Of a stretch of DNA of 37,226 bases, positions 15,220 to 21,031 are shown piece by piece. The DNA is from a virus. Each line of letters starts with the position of its first letter. Positions within the stretch are counted from its first letter, which is position 1. Under the pieces are notes generated by a model, which did not search any database, was not told the origin of the DNA, and saw only the letters and a program-made list of their open reading frames with translations. The position numbers were made by a program, and so were the translations under genes. Location: positions 1-37,226 of IMG/VR virus record IMGVR_UViG_3300021108_000005. One strand, given 5' to 3'.

Positions 15220-15234
15220 GTGGAACAGTTCCAC
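15220..15234. promoter_or_regulatory. 15-bp palindrome in the RHH gene leader
   Basis: GTGGAACAGTTCCAC is a perfect palindrome around a central A. It lies about 12 nt downstream of the minus-strand -10 box (15246-15251) and 40 nt before the RHH start. Position suggests an operator for autoregulation, or an mRNA hairpin. Confidence 0.5.
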
Positions 15235-15245
15235 CGCACACGAGA

Positions 15246-15303
15246 AGAATACAACAAAATAACTTAGAAGTCAATAGACTTCTGTAGAAGTCGTGCATAT
15301 AAT
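15246..15303. promoter_or_regulatory. Divergent promoters sharing an inverted-repeat operator
   Basis: Leftward: TTGACT (minus strand, 15269-15274), 17 nt, TATTCT (15246-15251). Rightward: TAGACT (15275-15280), 17 nt, TATAAT (15298-15303). The inverted repeat AGAAGTC-AATA-GACTTCT (15266-15283) covers both -35 boxes, and a third half-site AGAAGTC lies at 15286-15292 in the rightward spacer. The leftward -10 also overlaps CGAGAAGAATACAA (15241-15254), a 12 of 14 match to the operator found at other promoters. One bound repressor would block both promoters. This is the likely lysis-lysogeny switch. Confidence 0.8.
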
Positions 15304-15368
15304 CAGATCAGTTCGCTAGAAATGGGTTCTACCGAACTACACAACTTAGCTCCCAGAAGGTTATTTCG

Positions 15369-15713
15369 ATGTCGGAATCAAAAGAAACGCTATCATCAGG
15401 GCGACGCCCACGCTTTGTCAGTCTGGTCATGCCCGCCGAAGTCTGGCCGATCCTGGAGGATATCAAGGACGAATGCCAGAACCGTGACATGCACCTGTCA
15501 GAGCGCCAGCGTATCGGTCGCGACGGTGTCATACTGGCGCTGTTGGCTGCGACGCTGACACTACCAGAGGAACAAGTGATGGAGCTGGTCGTCAAGGGCG
15601 TCGGGCTGGTTGCCGATATGCCAACGGTCAAAAAAGCTGGTGGTATCGGAAAGCAACTTTCCGGCCATCGAGTCACGAAACCCAAGGCACCACAGACGCC
15701 ATCGGTCAACTGA
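15369..15713 (+). CDS. Small regulator-like protein
   Basis: This 114-aa protein is the first rightward gene from the divergent promoters, with AAGG 9 nt before its ATG. A basic start (SSGRRPRF) leads to VSLVMPAEVWPILEDIKDE, a strand then helix like an RHH motif, then RQRIGRDGVILALLAATLTLPEEQ, a helical stretch, and a Lys/Pro-rich tail. By position opposite the RHH gene and before integrase it may be the second switch regulator or an excision/integration factor. No firm family match is possible by eye. Confidence 0.65.
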   Translation: MSESKETLSSGRRPRFVSLVMPAEVWPILEDIKDECQNRDMHLSERQRIGRDGVILALLAATLTLPEEQVMELVVKGVGLVADMPTVKKAGGIGKQLSGHRVTKPKAPQTPSVN

Positions 15714-15754
15714 CTACACTGCTATAAACCTTGCTCTGGCCGACGGAAACACCT

Positions 15755-15795
15755 TTCTAATCCGTTTGTCGCAGGTTCGAATCCTGCCGGGCGTA
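15755..15795 (+). other. attP: attP core: 3' half of tRNA-Arg(TCT)
   Basis: From the anticodon loop (TTCTAA) to the discriminator base this segment reads as the end of a tRNA-Arg(TCT). The T-arm GCAGG-TTCGAAT-CCTGC is at 15771-15787 and the acceptor 3' strand CGGGCGT plus A is at 15788-15795. No matching D-arm or acceptor 5' strand occurs upstream, and the 5' anticodon stem is broken, so it is not a full tRNA. Phages that integrate into a tRNA gene carry exactly this 3' part to rebuild it. It lies 139 nt before the integrase. Confidence 0.8.
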
Positions 15796-15934
15796 CTTTT
15801 TCGTAACTATCACAGATACAGAGGCTTAAAGATGTGCTATGTTTATTTGCTCCTTCCAATCTTACGCAAAACTCATGGATATATAGTTGTACCAGTACAC
15901 CTTTATTGCGTCTCAGACACCTGTTGTTGAACAA

Positions 15935-16963
15935 ATGGGACGCAAGAAAAACACGGTTCCAACCCATTTAATCCGGTCTGATACCGGTATGGGGTTCATC
16001 AAATGGGAACTACAACTTTACTACACCTCTATCGACCCGATAGAGGCGAACCGGCGATACCTGGAGTATTGCCGGAACATCGACATCTACGGCCACCCTG
16101 TGCCGCCAACTTTTGCCGTCGGTATCATGGTGGCCGATGTGGCCACAAGGTATCACGTACACATCGTTAAAACCAAACCGCCGGAATCGAAAGAAGACCG
16201 CCCGATAGGCGTGGCCATGCGCTGGCTCGCCCAGGTCGATTGTCCTGCCGACAAGTTTACGCCCGCCCGACTGGTGGCCTTGCGCCAGCTCTGGGTGGAC
16301 GACGGGCAATCTGTCAGCACTATCGCCAAGAAACACAACTACATCTTGAATGCGTTCCGGTGGGCCGCCCAGATGGACTTGGTACCCGCCACCGTCTGGA
16401 GCGCCCTCCAGACCGTCCAAAAACTTAAGCCAGGTCGCTCTGCCTGTAAGCAACCCAGAAAGGTTCATCCTGTGGAACGTGCTACCATCGAAGCCGTTAT
16501 GCCATTCCTATCCGCCCAGGTGGCCGCCCTGGTCGAGTTCCAGTGGTTAACCGGCTGCCGGAGCGCTGAAGCCTTAACCGTCACCACCGCCGAAATACAA
16601 GGCAATATCTATAGCCCCGCCAAGCACAAAAACGCCTTCCGTGGAAAACGTCGGGTGATCTTCCTTGGCCCCAAATCGCGGGAGCTGGTCACCAGGTGGG
16701 CTACCGATGACCCGAATAAACCCTTGTTCGCCCAGATGACAAGCTGTGAATATGGCAAGCGCATCAAGCGAGCCTGTAAACGTGCCGGTGTTGCTCGTTT
16801 CTGCCCTCACCAGATACGTCACGCCCATGGGACGCTGGTACGTGAACAATACGGTTTAGACGCTGCCCAGGCTGCGCTTGGCCACTCATCTGCCCGCACT
16901 ACCGAGATTTACGCCGAAGTCTCCAAGGGATTGGCTCAAAAAGTTGCCGACGATATCGGGTGA
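15935..16963 (+). CDS. int: Tyrosine recombinase, phage integrase
   Basis: This 342-aa integrase (from ATG 15935) recombines attP with the host attB. Catalytic residues are visible: Arg in WLTGCRSAE (about 209), a Lys candidate in AKHKN or FRGKR (about 231-240), H-x-x-R in PHQIRHAHG (about 292-295), His in ALGHSSART (about 317) and the nucleophile Tyr in TEIYAEVS (about 326). The N-terminal half is the core-binding SAM-like domain. A TTG start 16 codons upstream gives a less likely extension; neither start has a strong ribosome site, so expression may be low. The tRNA-derived attP is immediately upstream. Confidence 0.93.
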   Translation: MGRKKNTVPTHLIRSDTGMGFIKWELQLYYTSIDPIEANRRYLEYCRNIDIYGHPVPPTFAVGIMVADVATRYHVHIVKTKPPESKEDRPIGVAMRWLAQVDCPADKFTPARLVALRQLWVDDGQSVSTIAKKHNYILNAFRWAAQMDLVPATVWSALQTVQKLKPGRSACKQPRKVHPVERATIEAVMPFLSAQVAALVEFQWLTGCRSAEALTVTTAEIQGNIYSPAKHKNAFRGKRRVIFLGPKSRELVTRWATDDPNKPLFAQMTSCEYGKRIKRACKRAGVARFCPHQIRHAHGTLVREQYGLDAAQAALGHSSARTTEIYAEVSKGLAQKVADDIG

Positions 16964-16988
16964 TAGAAAATAATTTTCCAGTGACTAC

Positions 16989-17039
16989 TTGACTCAGTTC
17001 TGTTCTTCTCGTATATTTAAGTTGTCGAGAAGAACAGAA
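16989..17039 (+). promoter_or_regulatory. Promoter flanked by a 42-bp inverted-repeat operator
   Basis: TTGACT (16989-16994), 17 nt and TATATT (17012-17017) form a strong promoter for the 17.07-19.14 kb operon. TTCTGTTCTTCTCG (16998-17011) fills the spacer and its exact reverse complement CGAGAAGAACAGAA (17026-17039) lies just after the start region, 14-bp arms with a 14-bp centre. A protein bound to both arms would clamp the -10 box. The same 14-mer occurs at other promoters. Confidence 0.85.
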
Positions 17040-17068
17040 TAGAAACCTAGCGAACAAGGAACAAGACT

Positions 17069-17290
17069 GTGACGACTTTGACCCCAAAGATTCAGCCGAC
17101 CGTAACAGAACTGCTTAAGATGTCAGCCCAGGAACGCAAGCTGTGGCGTAACGATCTGTGCCGCCGCGAGATGGAGCTGGCCGATCATTGCGATTACTTA
17201 TCTGGCTGCCCCACGGGCAACGATAACGAACTGCTGATGGAGCTTTTCACCGTGACCGAACTGCTGGAAGTCATCCGCACAATTTCCTAA
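17069..17290 (+). CDS. Small helical protein of unknown function
   Basis: This 73-aa protein starts at GTG 17069 with AAGGA 8-9 nt upstream. It is mostly helical and charged: VTELLKMSAQERKLWRNDL, RREMELADHCDYL, and ELLMELFTVTELLEVIR. Two Cys and one His in DHCDYLSGC could bind a metal but the spacing is not a known motif. It is the first gene of the methyltransferase-deacetylase operon. No family is recognised. Confidence 0.65.
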   Translation: MTTLTPKIQPTVTELLKMSAQERKLWRNDLCRREMELADHCDYLSGCPTGNDNELLMELFTVTELLEVIRTIS

Positions 17291-17302
17291 ATCTTAGCCC
17301 TA

Positions 17303-17311
17303 AGCACTCAG
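17303..17311 (+). promoter_or_regulatory. AGCACTCAG motif before a ribosome site
   Basis: The recurrent 9-mer lies in the 34-nt gap between two genes and runs directly into AGAGGAA, the Shine-Dalgarno site for the gene at 17325. This orientation matches the copies before the portal gene and the gene at 6681. Confidence 0.4.
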
Positions 17312-17324
17312 AGGAATAGAACCA

Positions 17325-17699
17325 ATGTCTACCGTCACCCGCTCCAAAGTCTCTGCCAAGTCCGCCGAAAAAGCCCGCCGCAAGGCGTACGTCGTACTCT
17401 ATCAGCATACCGGTCGCGACTATGCCGATATGTACCGCCGCAAGCGTAACGGCTATATACACGAAATCGACTTCCGCACTGTGCGGATGTATCTTGAATT
17501 TGCTACGCGTTCGGCGAAATGCATAGTGGACAACTTGCCATACGACCGCAATGGACGCCGCCGCTGGCTCGGAATGCTTAGCAAGGAAAAGGCCCGCGTT
17601 CGTTACGCCCTGGCCGAAATTGCAAAGGATCGTTTGGCTGGCCATGGTTTATGGCGTCCCATTGGCGGTGACGTTCCATTCTCGGAAGGTGGTGTATGA
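17325..17699 (+). CDS. Basic protein of unknown function
   Basis: This 124-aa protein is strongly basic: SKVSAKSAEKARRKAYVVL, then YADMYRRKRNGYIHEIDF, a helix VRMYLEFATRSAKCIVDNL and DRNGRRRWLGMLSKEKARV. High Arg/Lys content suggests nucleic-acid binding. GAGGAA lies 8 nt before its ATG. Its stop overlaps the methyltransferase start (ATGA), so the two are probably translated together. No family is recognised. Confidence 0.65.
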   Translation: MSTVTRSKVSAKSAEKARRKAYVVLYQHTGRDYADMYRRKRNGYIHEIDFRTVRMYLEFATRSAKCIVDNLPYDRNGRRRWLGMLSKEKARVRYALAEIAKDRLAGHGLWRPIGGDVPFSEGGV

Positions 17700-18289
17700 T
17701 GATCCTTAGTCACTCCACCAGTCAGGATGGAATCATTCAGTCGATCATGGATCTTCACTGCAATGGTTCTATCCAGTGCGATGCGACCTACGGCTTCGGT
17801 GGGTTCTATAAGAATCTGCCGAAGCCAGAATTAAAGTTTGATATTTCGCCACAAGTGGAAGGCGTCGTTCAGTCGAGTTCCGAAAACCTTCCGGTGCCAG
17901 ATGCCAGCCTGAAGTCGATCATGTTCGACCCACCGTTTTTGACATACATCAAACAGGGTCGGGAACATAATTCAATCATGGCAAAAAGGTTCGGCGGATA
18001 CTACACTTATGACGAGCTAGAAGATCATTATATCCACTCGATCTCGGAGTTCTACCGCAAGCTGGAACGCAATGGCGTTCTGGTATTCAAGTGTCAAGAT
18101 ATCGTCCACAACCACAGATTACATCCGACGCATATCAAAGTCGTATTGTGGGCCGAATCTGAAGGATTCAGGCTGACAGATTCTTTTGTGCTGGTTGCTG
18201 ATAGGCGTATGCCGGTAGGGCAAGGCAGAACGCAAAGACACGCCCGTATTGCCCATTGTCATTTTTTGGTCTTCACAAAAAAGGGTTGA
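17696..18289 (+). CDS. DNA methyltransferase (N6-adenine/N4-cytosine type)
   Basis: This 197-aa methyltransferase has an AdoMet-site-like segment CDATYGFGGFYKNL (about 28-41) followed by the catalytic motif IV, SIMFDPPFLTY (DPPF about 79-82), and later strands RNGVLVFKCQDIVHN and CHFLVFTKKG. DPPF/DPPY is diagnostic of amino-group DNA methylases. The short length leaves little room for a target-recognition domain, as in compact phage Dam-like enzymes. No restriction enzyme is adjacent, so it is a solitary methylase, plausibly protecting phage DNA or affecting gene control. The stop is 4 nt before the deacetylase start. Confidence 0.8.
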   Translation: MMILSHSTSQDGIIQSIMDLHCNGSIQCDATYGFGGFYKNLPKPELKFDISPQVEGVVQSSSENLPVPDASLKSIMFDPPFLTYIKQGREHNSIMAKRFGGYYTYDELEDHYIHSISEFYRKLERNGVLVFKCQDIVHNHRLHPTHIKVVLWAESEGFRLTDSFVLVADRRMPVGQGRTQRHARIAHCHFLVFTKKG

Positions 18290-18293
18290 TACC

Positions 18294-19142
18294 TTGAAAG
18301 TCTTCTACAGTCCGCACTATACCAGTGCCGCTTATGCGTTTGACACCACCCGCAAGGCTGCCCACGTGGCCGCGCTGGTGGCCAAGAACCCGACCATGAA
18401 GCTAGTGGCACCGATACCCGCCACAGATGAACAAATCAAGCGGTGCCACGATAGCACCTATATGACCGCAGTGGCCACTGGTCACCCGCGACAACTGGCC
18501 GAATCGAGTTGTTTCACATGGTGTAACCAGACTTACAAGGCTGCCACTTACACCAATGGCGGTGTCATCAGTGCCGCAAAACAGGCTGTTAAAGTCGGTG
18601 TAGCGGGCACCCTGTCAAGTGGACTACACCACGCCCGTCGTGACCATGGCGCTGGTTTCTGTACGTTTAACGGGCTGGCTATGGCCGCCATGGACGCTAT
18701 CGAAGTCGGGTATGCCGAACAGGTCTTGATTATCGACTTTGACGCCCACTATGGCGACGGTACCGCCGACCTGATTTCCGCGCGTCGCCGTATTCGTCAG
18801 GTGGACGTTTCGACCTACCGGATACCGACGAACTCGACTTACCTGGACGAGTGCCGCAAGGCGCTGGAGAGTGTGGAAGACCACGATTTTGACCTGGTGC
18901 TGTATAACGCCGGTATGGATCCCCATGAAGACTGCCGACTTGGTGGTCTGAAAGGCGTCACTACCCGCGTGCTATCCGAACGTGACCAGCTTGTTTTCGA
19001 GTGGTGTCAAGATCGTCGGTCACCCGTGGCGTTTACCCTGGCGGGTGGTTATTCAGGCGACAAGTTCAGCCCTGACGAGCTGGCCCGCTGCCACTATAAT
19101 ACGTGTCTGCAAGCGGTGGCCGCTTACCAGATTCACTCATGA
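18294..19142 (+). CDS. HDAC/AcuC-family zinc deacetylase
   Basis: This 282-aa protein of the arginase-deacetylase fold has all catalytic features of class I/II histone deacetylases and bacterial acetoin-utilisation or acetylpolyamine hydrolases. The active-site His pair is in SGLHHARRDHGAGFC (His112, His113). Zinc ligands are in IDFDAHYGDGT (Asp150, His152) and NAGMDPHED (Asp209), and the transition-state Tyr is in LAGGYS (Tyr253). It should remove acetyl groups from lysine side chains or small amines. I start at TTG 18294 (AAGGG upstream, 4 nt after the methylase stop); upstream codons overlap the methylase. The last gene of its operon, before a strong terminator. Such an enzyme is rare in phages; the substrate is unknown. 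Confidence 0.92.
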   Translation: MKVFYSPHYTSAAYAFDTTRKAAHVAALVAKNPTMKLVAPIPATDEQIKRCHDSTYMTAVATGHPRQLAESSCFTWCNQTYKAATYTNGGVISAAKQAVKVGVAGTLSSGLHHARRDHGAGFCTFNGLAMAAMDAIEVGYAEQVLIIDFDAHYGDGTADLISARRRIRQVDVSTYRIPTNSTYLDECRKALESVEDHDFDLVLYNAGMDPHEDCRLGGLKGVTTRVLSERDQLVFEWCQDRRSPVAFTLAGGYSGDKFSPDELARCHYNTCLQAVAAYQIHS

Positions 19143-19166
19143 AACACCTTGGGGACGTTGGTGTAA

Positions 19167-19200
19167 AGCTCTGCCGTAGCGTTTCCGGTAGGGCTTTTTT
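19167..19200 (+). terminator. Rho-independent terminator
   Basis: AGCTCTGCCG (19167-19176) pairs with CGGTAGGGCT (19186-19195) over 10 bp with two G-U pairs, then six T residues. It ends the rightward operon 25 nt after the deacetylase stop. The leftward tail operon converges here; on that strand only three T residues follow the stem, so it may work weakly in both directions. Confidence 0.85.
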
Positions 19201-19201
19201 G

Positions 19202-20680
19202 TTAGATGCCGCAGTTGATTTTCACCTTGAGCGTTACCGATAAATTGCATACACCCTGAATCGTTCGCCCCGTCTGTGGATCCACCTCGTCGTAATTGTC
19301 GCCGGAGACTCCTACAGACTGATTTGCCGTCACCGTCCATTCCTTGTCAATCGGGTCACCCTCGACCGCTGTTGTGCGAGCGATGTTTCCGCCGAAGCCG
19401 CTGATACTTCCAAAGGCACCAAGCGAAACGGTTCGGTCAGGGTTTGGGAACTTGCTTGGGTCGCACCCTGCCGCCGTAGCCGATGATAAGCCAATAGAGA
19501 ACGACGGGTTTGTTATTGTGTTACCCACGTACAACCTTGCTTCAGGATCCGCCGACGTGATCGCACCCAAACACTTGCTAAGACTCCCGCTCATATGGAT
19601 CGCGTCTGTCCCGATCAGTGGTTGCGTGTTTTGTGATGTCTGAACGCCAGCCCTCCCGCCGAACACGTCCACCGCACATCGACCAGCGCCCATGAAGGTT
19701 GGCGTGAACGTGCCTATCTTGGTGGTCGTCGAGTCAAACGGAAAGCTACCCATGTATCCTCCGTTACACAGACCGCCCGCACCCGGCCCCGAATTTGTCG
19801 CCCGTGTATCGGAATAGCCCGAAATAATCCCGCCGATTTGGTTCCAGATGGTGGCCGCGTCTGCGTTGGCTATCTGGTTCCGGTTTGTCTGCCCGGGATT
19901 GAGTGCCGCCGCTGTGGCTGCGACAGTAACAATGGTTACCGTGACGCTTTTGGGGTACGGTATAGGTGGCCAGTTTTTCACCGGTGCCGCCGCCGCCGTG
20001 ATGGTGCCGGTCGTATCACCATAGCTGCCGCCAAAGCAGTTGATGCCCGTTATTGTGCCGTTGGCCGAGTCGATGGAGTTGCTGGCCGCCGCCCCGTCAT
20101 ACATGCCAGATCTTATCTGCCCGTTGACAAAGATCGCGTTTACGGCGTATCCCACCCGCCGCGTCGGTGCCAGCGTCACTTGATAGCGATAGCCCGAATA
20201 TGGAGCTGGCATAGCCGGTACGCCTTGCGAGCTGGCTGTAGCCCCGTCCACCACGCTGGCATACGTCCATACGAATCTGCCAGAACATATGGTGTTGCCA
20301 AAAAAGTCAGTAGCAGGATAACTCCAATCACACCGGCACACCCAAACCCATTCGTTAAGTTGCGTATTAAAACACTCAAACGATATAGCCGAATAATATG
20401 GTGCCCCAGGGTATTCATCACACGCCCCTGATAGCAGGGTTGCGTTCTGCTGGCAATCGACCAATATCGAACCCGGTGCCGTATTGACGGTCGGCCCATA
20501 AATTCGGTAGCAGACTGGAACGGCGATACCGGTATAAGCCCATTCCAGCGTCAAAACGTTGCCCAGGTACTGTGCTGCCATCAGGGCCGCGTTGGAACGT
20601 GCCAGTTCCTTATCGGCCAGATCTTCCAGCCGGTAGACGCGCCGTTCCATTTCGAGCTGCCGCCGGGTTAAGTCATCCAT
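19202..20680 (-). CDS. Minor tail protein, last gene of the tail module
   Basis: This 492-aa protein has an N-terminal charged coiled coil (about 1-35, LTRRQLEMERRVYRLEDL) followed by a long beta-type region with many Gly, Ser, Thr and several Cys (CRCDWSYP, CNGGYMGSF, GCDPSKFPN). This layout fits a trimeric tail or baseplate appendage. Its ATG overlaps the stop of the 53-aa gene as TAATG. It is the promoter-distal end of the leftward transcript, ending at the convergent terminator. The exact role is unknown. Confidence 0.65.
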   Translation of the reverse strand: MDDLTRRQLEMERRVYRLEDLADKELARSNAALMAAQYLGNVLTLEWAYTGIAVPVCYRIYGPTVNTAPGSILVDCQQNATLLSGACDEYPGAPYYSAISFECFNTQLNEWVWVCRCDWSYPATDFFGNTICSGRFVWTYASVVDGATASSQGVPAMPAPYSGYRYQVTLAPTRRVGYAVNAIFVNGQIRSGMYDGAAASNSIDSANGTITGINCFGGSYGDTTGTITAAAAPVKNWPPIPYPKSVTVTIVTVAATAAALNPGQTNRNQIANADAATIWNQIGGIISGYSDTRATNSGPGAGGLCNGGYMGSFPFDSTTTKIGTFTPTFMGAGRCAVDVFGGRAGVQTSQNTQPLIGTDAIHMSGSLSKCLGAITSADPEARLYVGNTITNPSFSIGLSSATAAGCDPSKFPNPDRTVSLGAFGSISGFGGNIARTTAVEGDPIDKEWTVTANQSVGVSGDNYDEVDPQTGRTIQGVCNLSVTLKVKINCGI

Positions 20681-20841
20681 TAGTTCCGCACCACCACGTT
20701 TGAGGTCAAACCACCGCCTAGCGCCTTCAGCATGGTGATAATCTTTTCATTTTGGGCTGCGATTGCGACCAGCTTTAACTCTAGCCGGTTTTGCCGCCGC
20801 TCCACTTCCATCAATCGTCTCGCCTGTTCGCTGGGGTTCAT
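20680..20841 (-). CDS. Small coiled-coil protein, 53 aa
   Basis: This short gene begins MNPSEQARRLMEVERRQ and continues with helical heptad-like sequence (NRLELKLVAIAAQNEKII) before a Gly-rich end. AGGAG lies 9 nt before its ATG. Its first 95 nt overlap the 3' end of the 94-aa gene in another frame, and its stop overlaps the next start (TAATG). Its N-terminal coil resembles that of the following gene's product, so the two may form a bundle in the tail. Confidence 0.7.
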   Translation of the reverse strand: MNPSEQARRLMEVERRQNRLELKLVAIAAQNEKIITMLKALGGGLTSNVVVRN

Positions 20842-21031
20842 CTGTTGTGTCTCCTATCCAGTCTCCTACGATCACATACGTTGCCCGCAATACTTCTCCC
20901 TCGTCATGGACATACGACGAGTCCATCAGCTCCGCCGCCCGCTGCTCCGCCGCCTCTCGCGTCGGATAAGTTGCAATCTCTTCCTGCCGGTCGTAGCCGC
21001 TGTAGTGCCTGTTTGCCATCAAGTAGAACAT
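20747..21031 (-). CDS. Small protein of unknown function in the tail module
   Basis: This 94-aa protein starts MFYLMANRHYSGYDRQ and has EIATYPTREAAEQRAAELMD then VLRATYVIVGDWIGD, an alpha/beta pattern like small DUF domains that follow SPASM-like 'YPTREEAE' repeats, and a polar, basic tail (KPARVKAGRNRS). It has a strong GGAGGGG ribosome site and TAATG overlap with the hub gene. Its tail is encoded by DNA that also encodes the start of the 53-aa protein. Function unknown. Confidence 0.7.
   Translation of the reverse strand: MFYLMANRHYSGYDRQEEIATYPTREAAEQRAAELMDSSYVHDEGEVLRATYVIVGDWIGDTTDEPQRTGETIDGSGAAAKPARVKAGRNRSPK

Noticed and set aside
15741-15795. A complete tRNA-Arg gene next to the integrase
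   Set aside because: Only the T-arm and 3' acceptor strand are intact. The 5' anticodon stem pairs at two of five positions and no D-arm or 5' acceptor strand is present. It is an attP remnant.
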